From NCBI GenBank assembly GCA_963930775.1, contig OZ005692.1:4264135-4328134 (forward strand): a stretch of DNA of 64,000 bases, written 5' to 3'. The notes below the pieces were generated by a model. That model had not been told where the DNA came from, searched no databases, and saw only the letters and a list, made by a program, of their open reading frames with translations. Origin of the DNA: Cliona cf. orientalis. Its lineage: Eukaryota > Porifera > Demospongiae > Clionaida > Clionaidae. Position numbers and translations under genes: made by a program. Below, in pieces: positions 42,601-54,100 of the stretch (position 1 is its first letter; each line of letters begins with the position of its first letter).

Positions 42601-43370
42601 TACAAATGCATTAGCTAATATGCAACACATAATGTCATAGTAGTATTAATATCCATAACTTTTCATGTTTTATTTTACCTGCTGTTCACAGGATATCATC
42701 AGTGGAGTGGTGTTTGCACTATTGTTCTTTGCTGTTAGTGTTCCCATGGAATTCTACAATGGAGAGTGGTCCGAACTCAATGGAATCATTGAGTTTATCT
42801 TCGAATTTATTAACAACGATTTTATTGATGTTTCAACATTCAAAATGCTGTTCAACTTGAATCAGCTCATCCCAGCCAGTGGAGCCGCCGCTGTATGCAG
42901 TATTAGTAATTAAGCGATTGTATAATTAAACTTTAATAATGAATTAGAAATGGCCCTATCATCCCCCACGCTCCCCCCACCCACCCCCCCCCCCCACCCC
43001 CTCCCCCACAAAAAAGGAAGGGAGACATCCAATTCTACTAAACTTTTTAAATAGAGGATGTGGCACATACCTAACCTTTTTCTTGCATCCATGTAGCTTG
43101 GGTTCAGAACCAGATTGCATTTTAGCCAAGTCACCCCGGCGGCCCCTAACCTTGAAAACATGTAATGCTTGTCCCCAACCATGCATTGTAATAATATTAT
43201 TATAAATATTATAGGCATTTAGTATTGCCACCTTTATAGTAATTTATTTCCCACAGGTATTTGGATTTCTGTCGACCTTTGGCTTCGTGGCTCTTGTTGT
43301 GGCCTCCATAATGATGCTACTTACTTCTAGGAAACAAAGTGCCTCCTCTACAGCAGACAAACCCGTGTAG
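39671..43370 (+). CDS. Four-span membrane protein gene 1 (four exons)
   Basis: Exons 39671-39760, 40460-40726, 42692-42892 and 43257-43370, all with GT/AG borders and phase-0 introns, giving 223 aa. The exon set is supported by gene 2 at 48141, whose four exons align one to one. Four hydrophobic helices at about 22-44, 77-102, 111-137 and 187-210 with both ends inside, an extracellular loop of about 33 residues and a second of about 50. Tail RKQSASSTADKPV. It lacks the claudin W-GLW-C-C signature and the tetraspanin CCG motif, so I call it only a four-span (tetraspan-like) protein, perhaps for cell contact or membrane organisation. Introns hold the elements at 40785-41100 and 41884-42090. Confidence 0.75.
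40785..41100. repeat. Interspersed repeat shared with 46690-46990
   Basis: Starts GCTGTATGGAAT and continues through GTTAACTGGTTT, CAATATTATCATGACATTGCC and AGCTTTGATCTACGTCATAG. The same order occurs at about 46702-46980, upstream of gene 2. Non-coding; perhaps a divergent MITE. Confidence 0.5.
41884..42090. mobile_element. TA-flanked MITE with repeated AATTGCGAA word
   Basis: 207 bp, ends CCGTAGG(A/T)..GGGTTTAATTGCG and its inverse; TA at 41882-41883 and 42091-42092. AATTGCG occurs at least six times, in both orientations. Lies in intron 2 of four-span gene 1. Non-coding. Confidence 0.75.
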
Positions 43371-45667
43371 TCAATTCAAGAATTATAGTTGACAGGATCA
43401 TAGCAACTGTTACTACCGTGACTGATAACAGACTTTGACTGCAATAATATTATTATCATAATTATTAGCGATATTGCCATGGTAACTCATAATTTTATTA
43501 AACTACTTCCTTTCCTCTTTAACATGAATACCTCAGTCAGTGATGAAAGTTCACTCATGACCAACACCCAACAGGTTTTGTATTGCCAAGTTAGCAGTAT
43601 TTCCTATATACTTACAATGCAAGTCGAGGCTTCCTTAATTAACAGTCCTAAGAATAGCTAATAATACCATGTAGAGTACGGTTGGAGGAATAATTATACG
43701 TTCTCCAGCTATACATTATGGCGTGAATGGTTGAAGAGATTGTTAGTATAGATGGATTGAAACTTAAGGTGAATGTCATTGAAAGGAATGAAGGTGAAAA
43801 TGAACTGGGGGGATAGTATTGGCTAAGAACTGACCACTCTCATAGTGGTGGTACTGTACATGCACACTACATACAACCACACTGCAAGCTGTCAAAGACT
43901 AAGTCAATTAGCTAGTAGACAGTGGCTTGTACAAAAGTAATCTGCACTGCACCTCATTACTACGTTCCTAGATACTAGAATCTGATACTAAGTCTGTCAT
44001 CATTCCTGAATGTTCATTATTCTCTGTTTAATGCAACTGCATTTATTCTGACCCACATATACACATACATACATGCATACACTAGTACTCTTCCACACTC
44101 GCACAGTATCTTGTACACAACTCCTTTGTTAATTAGCGAAAGATGCGATGTATATAACAGGTTTTATATACAGGGAAGAATAATAGTGGACAAAGAGCAA
44201 TTATTAAGATAATTATTATAAAGGAAGGCTGATCAATCAAAGCACATACTGGTAATTGTCAATTTGACCTCTATTTGATAGACTCTGGAGCATTCAATGA
44301 TCATTGACGGATGACAATACCCTACAGCTGGCCACTCCATATAAGGTAAAGCAATACTGATGAATAATAATATTATTTTGCCTAGCACATCTGATATTCA
44401 ATCGGACGCTCCTTCGCCGCCCTAGGCCTTCTGGCGGCTCATAGTTATGTTTCTGGCGTTACTAGTTTCTTAGTGTATTCAATCATTTGTAATGGCAACT
44501 AACTTGAATCATTATTATTCACATTCCAACATCTGTCACAAAAATTTAATCTTAGTATAATAATAATTATGGGCAAACATCTGTATACACTGGTGGGTAT
44601 ATTGTCCAGTGATGCATAACATGTACAGTACCAGGGAATGGTCTGATTTTTTTTTCTTGGACTGAGGGGAGGGGGGACAGGGATAGCTATTCTTATTGTG
44701 TGTCATGTCATAATGTGTACACGTATGCAAATTTCATTATGTAGCCTAGACCCTTTCCATTAATTTCTGATATCGATGTCACCTATGTACTTATTGTTAT
44801 TAGCTATGTGTGTGTGTCAAACAAAATTTAACATTTTTTATAGGAGTTGTTGGAATATTAATTTTATCTATATTATCAGAAGGGTATAATTCAGCTAGTA
44901 GCAGCCATCAATAGAATATGTCCAACACAGGATGCACTTCCTATAGAATCTAATCTAAGATATTCTGGCCAGTTCAGAATTGGTGTATAGCTACCTATAG
45001 CCATATTATAATGCATGCATAATAATAATTATAATAATTATAAATTTAAAGCTACAATTTCCTGATGGCTACAAAGGATATGAATTGAAGTCACTACAGA
45101 TTCCGAGTTTAATTATTATCCCTAATTTAAATATCGTTTGTTTGGAGGTTCTAGTAAATTCGGTATAAAGGAATAGTGGTCATGTTAAGTCCTGACCAGT
45201 GGTGTAGTATAGTGTGCAGCTTTGTGCTAATATTATCATAATAAATTGGCCTGTATATGCCTAAGCTACATGACTGATTGTACTATTCTGTGCTTCGCTG
45301 GTCAATACTGTGGACCATATTATATTAAACATGTAGTGGCTCTCAAGTGAGTGCATAATTCAGTTTAGGTATGTCACAGAGGCTTTTAGTTAATGTAGTA
45401 GCATATAGCCAGGTGCATAACTAGACCACCACACTCTGCTACAGCTAGACAAAGCCAAGCATGGCCCAGAGTCATTTGTAGTGCTGTCATTGGCTTCCTT
45501 TGATGTGTATGGCTTCAGTACAACAGGTTTCCATATGTCACTTCACTGATTCAGAAATTGAAGCTTAACCTTGTAACATGCAATTGGCTATAACCCCCTA
45601 CTTCTGTTGTTCGTTAATTCTGAATATGAAATCTTCAAGCATAGCCCAGAGTCATTTGTAGTGCTGT
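43371..45667. other. Intergenic, partly duplicated at 58560-60000
   Basis: The first 950 bp after gene 1 recur downstream of the decayed copy at 57857-58554; part of that downstream copy (about 59500-59900) is inverted relative to here (about 43900-44230). No coding frame recognised. Confidence 0.5.
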
Positions 45668-45708
45668 CGTTTGGGTTTGGGTTCGGTTTGGGTTTGGGTT
45701 TGGGTTTA
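45668..45708. repeat. (TTTGGG)n microsatellite
   Basis: About six TTTGGG units with one TTCGGG variant, ending next to the MITE at 45713. The antisense frame reads as an NPNPNRTQTQ artefact. Confidence 0.7.
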
Positions 45709-45712
45709 TTCT

Positions 45713-45997
45713 CAGTGGAGTAGGAACCAGGGGGGCCAGGGGGGCCACTGGCCCCCCCAATATTTTAGAAGGGGGGGCCTGGCCCCTCCAATAATCAGGC
45801 TGGATACAAAACCCTTGTGTATGTTTTCTTACAATTTTCAATATAATACCAAACTTTCTTCGTAAAAGTCTGGTTTAAATTACTAAAATATGACCTCTAC
45901 AAAAGAATAATTGTGGTCACAAAATTCAGTAATCAAAGCCACACCCACAACTTGTATCGGTGGCCCCTGCAACACGCGATTGCTTCCTACTCCACTG
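45713..45997. mobile_element. MITE with CAGTGGAGTAGGAA TIRs and 5-bp duplication, member 1
   Basis: 285 bp, CAGTGGAGTAGGAA...TTCCTACTCCACTG, flanked by ATTCT at 45708-45712 and 45998-46002. The interior has G-rich/C-rich blocks (GGCCAGGGGGGCC) and an AATTTTGTGACCACAATTA stretch (read inverted). The homologous element at 58601-58889 lies in the opposite orientation. Non-coding. Confidence 0.85.
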
Positions 45998-46695
45998 ATT
46001 CTGAATATGAAATCTTCAAGCATGGCCCAGAGTCATTTGTAGTGCTGTCGTTGGCTTCCTTTGATGTGTATGGCTTCAGTACAACAGGTTTCCATATGAT
46101 ATAATATGTCACTTCACTGATTCAGAAATTGAAGCTTAATCTTGTAACATGCAATTGGCTATAACCCCCTACTTCTGTTGTTCGTTAATTCTGAATGTAA
46201 AGTCTTCAATAATAATATTATCATTATTGGTTACTCTCCATGGTTACGTACTGTTTATTCTCTGCATGCATGCCTGTATTATTAACAGCTACTAAGACTT
46301 AGTACTAGCTATAACTTATTAAACATTAATTGCTTAGGGAAGAATGATTTACATTCAATTTGATCATCGAGAAACTAAATTCTGCTAATAATAATTATTA
46401 CTCTAAGCTAGATAATAATATTATGGTCAAGGACATAATCCCACGTGCACGCAAAAAGCCTGCTACTGTATATAGCATTGTGCTGAAGTACAACCATGTG
46501 CAGTGCAGCTGCCTATATTGTACACAGCTAGCCGAGGCAAAACCCACTGTGGTATACATGTATAATAATATTTAATATTATAATTTGTTAATAGTAATAT
46601 TATTATATATAGTTATGAGATGGCACAGCTGCTATAATGGCCAATCAGACTCTTGCTGTATGATAGATTGAGGTTAAGTTATAGTTAATACACCT

Positions 46696-46781
46696 CTACT
46701 AGTGCTGTATGGAATAATTATAATGCACGAGTGCAGTAACCACATACAGCACGAGTGCATTATTCCATACAGCACTAGTAG
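46696..46781. repeat. 23-bp-arm palindrome
   Basis: CTACTAGTGCTGTATGGAAT... at 46696-46718 pairs perfectly with 46759-46781. A GCACGAGTGC word is repeated directly within the loop. Confidence 0.7.
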
Positions 46782-47165
46782 GGGTATGTTAACTGGTTTG
46801 TATCCCCACTGTTGTAATAGCACTACAAGTGTGGTGCCTGAGTCTGACCACTGGGCCAGGTACCAGTAGTAGTCAGCTATACCACAGGGCAATATCATGA
46901 TATTGCCCTAGCCACAGGGCAATATCCAGTATACTGCCCTGGCGGTAGCTTTGATCTATGTCATAGGTGGGATACAATAAAAGTTTATTATTATAATGAT
47001 CCAATCACTGTCAGGAGTATCAGCATATCATAACTAATTAACTACTAGCCTAAGGTTACACTACCAGCTGGTATGTATTATTATAGCAAATTGATCTCTC
47101 CAGTGAGCTATTCTTAGATTAAAATTAAATATATATAATACTTCCCACTTGCTATGCGTTCAATA

Positions 47166-47375
47166 CCATATAGCGGGAAATTTTCGAGGGAGAAAACTTT
47201 CACGAATCGGTAGGAAAGGAGCATTTTGCTGAGAAAATTTTCGCAGAATACGGTTAAAACTGGTCACATAATGGGTGTGGCATGCCTAGAATGTCGTGGA
47301 GAAAACTTTCGCGGATGGCTGAAGAATCGTGAAATTCGTGAAAGTTTTCTCCCTCGAAAATTTTCTGCTATACGG
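47166..47375. mobile_element. MITE with CCATATAGC TIRs and GAGAAAACTTTC words
   Basis: 210 bp. Left end CCATATAGCGGGAAATTTTC, right end its inverse as CCGTATAGCAGAAAATTTTC. The words AAAACTTTC and AAAATTTTCG recur on both arms. TA precedes it; the right side reads TT, so the duplication is imperfect. The outer CCGTATAGC matches the TIR tip of the transposon at 30604-33714. Confidence 0.7.
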
Positions 47376-48140
47376 TTACCGTATTAATTAAAACCATTGT
47401 GGCCATGCAGGCATAATAATAATTATGATTATAGTATGAGGCACCTACAGATTTGCTAAGTGTTTATTGTGAATACATCCAATTCTGCTGATCATATAAG
47501 TTGCAGCTTGGTTCAGAGTCTGCTACCGTACGAGAGCCCCCTGAATAATCAAATTTTATACCTTGCAATCACAGACAACAACCATGGATGAACAATTATT
47601 AACCTGATCATGCATGAGGGTATTAATACACTGCCTCATTGCCTCCTCCCCAGTGGAGTCCCTTAAGTAGCCACGACACTGGAATATTTAATAGGGTGCC
47701 TGGGAATGAGGGATATAGGTTTTGCACTGCTTTGCCCTTATTAATTATTGTGGCTCTTGGAACAGCATCATTCCAAGTAGAATACTATCTAGTTGATGAT
47801 CAATAATTATTGGTAGAGAATGCATCCTGCACATACATGAACTGGACTGTCCCTATTTGAACAGGATGTGATGTGTACATTGGAATAAATAATAATATGC
47901 ATAGTTGTGTTGCACAAGCATACTCAGATACCGGCACTATAGTACAGAATTGAGTGTGCATACGCATGCATTCAAGCCAGGAAGTGTCAGGCTATAATAG
48001 CTTAGTGTTTTTTTCCTTATAAAAGTCAAGATCACCTACCCGAGTTTTAACTTGTGTTGCTAGCTATTCAATTGTGTTCAGAAGACACATTGCCAATCAG
48101 TTGCTCTTTGAAATTCTCCATTTAATTTCTTACAACCATA

Positions 48141-51100
48141 ATGGCTGACAAGTCAAGGGAGAATAAGGACTGCATTAACACCACTGCTTTCAAGAGATCC
48201 ACTGGCTGTATCAAAACTATGCTAAGAGTGTCTTGCATTGTAAGTAAGCAACTAGTATTTTGGTATGTTACAGCTATAGTGCTTATATTATTTTGTGTGG
48301 TCATTAATTGAAGGGCTATATCCTCATTCCTATATATGCCCTAGTCCCAAGCTACTATGCTCAAAATTAATGGAGGAGTTGCTTGCATGAGTGCAGGTGC
48401 ATAATGATCATGGCTGTAGCTATAATATTATTATTACGCTGTACAGTCTACCATAACCCACCATAGTTCCAGTGTCATAAAAGTTAAAATTAATTTTACT
48501 TAGGATCCATGAGTTAACTTGGGTCAACAGCATTAATTTTGGTAATGTTTGTCAGCACTTTGCACTGCTTGCAACGAGGTACCTATGACCATGAAGTGGA
48601 GTCATAGCCAGCATTTAACCATGCACAACCAAGCTTTGTATTCCATCATTTCTCCTTCAAAAGTCAAGTGTGCATGGTAGGGATGAGAGAAGCTAGCTTA
48701 ATAAGCTCTCCCCCTCTGGTCTGCTTTTAACACATAATTAATGCAGTAACTTAAAAGATGTATGTAACAGTTATTATTATTGCAGGTCCTGGCTTTCTTC
48801 TCGATTATAAGTGCATGTGTTGTGCTTGGAGAGCTGGACTTCCCTTCATTGGAGGAGAGATATGCAAGCAATCTTCCTTTCCCTGAGTATTTTGAGTATA
48901 TTACGATATTCTCAGACAGAGTGGAAAGCACTCGTGGAAGCACTTGGGCTACTGGAATATGCCTTGCAATTATCTCCTTCATAGCAGTCATTTTGGAGAT
49001 TACGCTGTTAGTCATCAGCTTCTTTGGTTGTGCCGCCAGCTCTACTACACTTCTGCTCATTGTGGTAGGCCATCAATGATTATTATTATGCACTGGAGTG
49101 CAGAACCCTCACCACTACATGCATGCACACATACATGACTCATGTGCATGTATTCACTGTGTAGCTATATATGCTTGTTTAATATCATAGTATTAAATTA
49201 CATATAGCTACCCTGCACCTAAACAGGGTTCTATTTTCTTCTCTTCTGAGTCAGTGCATGATCTAGGAGTAGGGGGAATGCACCTGGCTATGCTACTAGC
49301 TACATAAACCAAAAGCCTCTGTGACATACCGAAACTGAATTATGCACTCACTTGAAAGCCACTGCCCGTTTATATGGTCCACAGCATAAACCAAAAGCCT
49401 CTGTGACATACCGAAACTGAATTATGCACTCACTTGAAAGCCACTGCCTGTTTATATGGTCCACAGCATTGACCAGCGAAGCACAGAATAGTACAATCGG
49501 TCATGTTACATTGTAGCTTAGGTATATACAGGATTAGGTTGATATAATATGATAATATTATGCACACAGCTGCACACTATCATAGAGTCGGTAGACTCTG
49601 TAAGTAGGGATGGCACGGATACTCCATATATATAATACATTACAAACATCCAAATATCTCAAAACAGGTAACTTTATGAGATTTCTAAGTGTCAAAATCA
49701 GAATCTACAGCAAATTATCGATCTAACAAGGCCAAGATCATTTATCAACTCAATTGTTTATGCCAGAACCAGATGTTAAAAAAATAGCCATTTCTCATTA
49801 TTTCTTCTTTCTTTCTTTCTTTCTTTCTGTTTTCCTGGGCTAACTCAAGACTACCATGACCGCTCACCTTAGTTCGAGTATAAATCCACTCCATTTTGAA
49901 GCGAGCATGTCTGCTTGTATTGTGTTATCAGGATAGCGATTTAATTGTGTGTGTGTACAGGGCATTTTGCGAGTGGGTGTGTCCGATAAGCCATTTTTTC
50001 ATATAATGCGCATGCTCATAATTAAGGTGTTGCCATAGTGAAGTCATGTGACGAATGTAAGTGGCACGCATGCGCCAGCGCATCCGCGACTGATCCAGGA
50101 CCTCAAGCGCTCAGCTGATTAGCTCAGTGAACTGTCAATTATGGTGGCTATCACCAACAGTACACTTACTGGCCTATAAAATACGCTCCCGAAATGGAAG
50201 GTTTTCGTCGTTACTAATAATTGGTTCTAAACAGTTTTCTAATCTAGCCAGCTTCAGGATCGAGATAGCGAGGGGCGTGGCTTCAATCGCAGGTCGCTGG
50301 TTACCTGAGTTGTCTCGAGAATCCCACTGATGCATGTTCAATAGTGTATAATGCAAAAGAAGATATCCTACCTAGCTATCAAAAGACTGCCTGGGATTTG
50401 CACTTACAGGAGTTTTTAAGTTTGAACTCACGGTGTGTTTGGGGTACCATAGCTGCCTGACTCAAAGGCTAGGATTGCACAAATATGCAGAATCAGTGAT
50501 GTACCTGCTTCCCTATAATAATTATTGTAATAATACATTATTGTTGGAGCACGATTGGATATAGCTAGGTCCAGAAGCTGGTTCCCAGGGGCGGCTGAGG
50601 GTAGGTCAGTTTGGAGGGGCAGTCAGGCACCCACAAGTTTTACAACAAATGTCATATATTTAGTACAGTTCAGTAAACAGAGCTCGAAGTTAGCTAGTTA
50701 GGTCCATCTTCATGACTATTACATAAAATTAATTAGAATTTTGGTTCAATGAACTTGAATTGATGATAGTAGGTGAGTTGCTAGAAATACCAGTGTACAT
50801 GCATCATAGTAATAATGTAGGTCTAACTATAGCCATCCAGTTTGGGGGGGCAAGGCCCATTGATCATAACTTTAGGGGGGGCAATTGCCCCCCCTGCCCC
50901 CCCTGTTCCGCCTCCCCTGGGTTCCATGCATTTTTATGGTAACGATGAATAGGCAAACCATACTGGTCACCATGGTGAGTCTCATGCCCAGCCATTGTCC
51001 CCACGAGATTAGTCAGCTAGGTGGCATTAATAACTAGAGCTCATAGAGCACATACCCAGTGCCATTGCAATATCACCTATGGCATGGCATGCATGCCTTT

Positions 51101-54100
51101 TTTCAGAGACCTCTATTCTTTGAAGTTTAGTCGCTTGCTACTCATGAACTTTTTCGTTCCCTTCAGAGATCCATATAAGTATGCTGTAGAGCAGCTCTAG
51201 CATGCACAGTAGACTCCCAGAGCAGCTCTAGCATATATGCAATAGACTTCATGAGGTACTAGGTGGGCGTGTCCGATGTAGGCGTATCCGACATACTCGC
51301 GCAATTTCTAGCTTCCTTGGATCTCTTGCTACTCTTGAACTTTTTTAATTCCCTTCTGAGATCCATGATCACATAAACATTAATTATTTTGTGCTAGTAG
51401 AGCAGCTTGAGCATGCGCAGTAGACTCCCTAGAAATAGTGGAGCAGCTCGACCATGCGCAATAGACTTCATGAAGTACTAGGTGGGCGTGTCTGATGTAG
51501 GCGTGTCCGATATACTCGCACGATTTGTAGCTTCCCTGGGTATTGCCTAGGGTTAAGAATGAGACTGAAGGTATTTTTTCGCGGTCTTACACCATTTTAT
51601 CCCATTCATTGACCCTACTTTTGCTTAACTGTTGAGATTTGCCGATTTTTATGCTGACAGACGACAGACGACAGACGCCAGACAAAAGACAAACCGATTG
51701 CTTTACCCCCTGCTGCGCATGCGCGCACGCGGGGTAACTATCATGCATGCATGAAATATCCTGGGGGCACTAAAAAAAATGACAGTAACAAGTAATTGAA
51801 TAAAATTGAAGAATGAAGTATATAGGGATGGGAGTGCCAAACTTGAAGTACACAGACAAGGTGTGTAGGGATAACATATCACACATCCACTACACATCCC
51901 TACGCTTGCTTTTTGAGTAGCCGTGCACACACGTATTATGTATGGGGCACATGCATGCAGGAATGGAAAATTAATACATGGATCAATATCAAATGATAGT
52001 GACACTTTACAGACTGAATCAGGAGTGTATGATGTTAATTATCGAGAAAAGCAAGCGTAGAGATGTATAGTGGATGTGATACGTTATCCCTACAAACCTT
52101 GTCTGTGTACTTTTTGGCACTGCCATCCCTACTTCATCCTTCAATTTTATTCAATTGTTATACTTGCACCACTGGTCAGGACTTAACATGACCGCTATTT
52201 CTTTATATATCGAATTTAGTAGAACCTCCAAACAAACAATATTTTAATTAGGGATAATAATTAAACTCAGAATCAGCTGTTTTGTCCCTTATATAGAGAG
52301 ATTATCCCACAGATGGACAAAAATCATCAAAATTTAATGATTGCAGCAAAGGGCCTTCTGCCTACACTTTGCGGCAAGCATTAATTATTAGAGATGATGT
52401 TTTAACAACAATGAGGCCTTCGTGACCCTACACAAGTACAGCATAGCTACAGATAGGGATTTAGCTATATGAAGTTAAGGTTTTAATATACACTTTGGAT
52501 GACTGATCCAAATGAGTGTTTGTTTGAATGTGTCTCTAGCTACTTGCAATTGGCTAGTCACGATCACCTCTAGTTCAGCCATGATCGTTTTGCTAGCAAT
52601 AGTCATGATCACTTGTCCCTGAGCCATTTAGGGCCTTGAATTTGGAGTCTGATATGGACCCTCTGCACTCAAAATGTTTCACTCTTCCTAACTAGAATGT
52701 CATTTTATCTATAGCCTTGCCTCTCTCAATCTGAGTCTCTGCAGCTCTCCTTTGTTTCTCGATCTTTCTTCCTTTTTATAGTAGCTGCTTGATAAGCTTA
52801 CTCTCTTTCTCTACGTTAAAGTGTTTGCTCACTCTCTTACACCTGGCTCGTGTCTCCAACATCTTATGTGCAACAGAATGAAATAATATTGCATATTGTT
52901 GAAATAGAAGACACGTATATATAATTATATGGAATGACTGACGGCAGATAGCTATATAAATGGAAATCTCAATTATGTGGGGCTCGCTTCAGCTCGCCCC
53001 AATCTAATGCTGTAAGGTTCTAGGATCTGGCTGTCTATCTATGATACATTTATTGCGAGACATAGCCTTCTTCCTGCCAATTAAGGGTATTCTTGTCTAT
53101 AGTTACTGTAGCTATTTTGTTATCATGTTACTGCATAGTCAACATGCAATAATGTTCCTGAATAATTATTATACTATGCACAGGATATTATCAGTGGCGT
53201 GGTGTGTGCACTGTTTTTCTTTGCTGTGAGTGTACCTATGGACATCTACAATGGAAAGTGGACTGAAATTAATGGAATTATTGAATATGGCTTTCAAGCA
53301 TTGCCAATTCTCATTCCTACCGGGTATGTTGAAGGGCCTTCAGCTGCTAAAGACTTGTTCAACTTGGATCAGCTTATCCCAGCCAGTGGAACTGCTGCTG
53401 TAAGTTTTGAAATATCGTATTCGCTTAATCAGACACCGCTCTCGGTTAGTCGCCACTCTCGAATACTCGCCGCATCTCCGGAAGTGCTGAACGAAATAGT
53501 CCCCACTCTCGAATAGTAGCTGTGCCACGCCTACTATTTGCAAAACACGTAGCACGTGGACATGCTTCGCGACTTCTCCTTGATGGCAGGTACAAGAAAA
53601 GTAACGATAAATACTTAGCTAGAAGTCTTCTAGAACAAGTTCTAGCCTTCTTCTACATCAGCAAAGGAGCCAGAATCTCATAGTTTATATAGCAGGCCTG
53701 CCATAATCTTTTGACAATAAATCCTCAGAAACATACCCCGAATCTAGAGATAATCATGGAAAACACTGTACCTTATGGGAGTAGAAGGCTAAAAAATCCT
53801 AATAATTATTCCTAAATCGCATAATATGCTAATGAACCAAAATTGATATCCAAAAATCCTGAGTTCAGTGGTGTCAATCGACCATTTCGCTAAGGATTGC
53901 CTCTCAGGTAGCTAGCTAGCTACTGGTATTGGTAAATGTTGCTCTTAAATAGTCACCGCTCTCAAATAAACGCCGCACAAACTCGGGCGATGAAATAAAT
54001 AGTAGCTGCGGCGTCTGATCGAGGGTCCTACATATTTTAGTGTAAAATAGAGTTTTATACCTAGAGTAACTCATGGGACGATTTTACACCAGCAAAACCT

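Noticed and set aside
42910-43231. Gly-rich minus-strand frames
   Set aside because: They arise from the C-rich tract in intron 3 of four-span gene 1 and overlap each other in different frames.
45668-45708. Telomere-like TTTGGG run
   Set aside because: Short, interstitial and imperfect, and it differs from the animal TTAGGG repeat; an ordinary microsatellite is enough.
45635-45841. Minus-strand frame rich in NPNPN and TQTQ
   Set aside because: Translation of the TTTGGG microsatellite and MITE G/C blocks; no ATG-supported gene.
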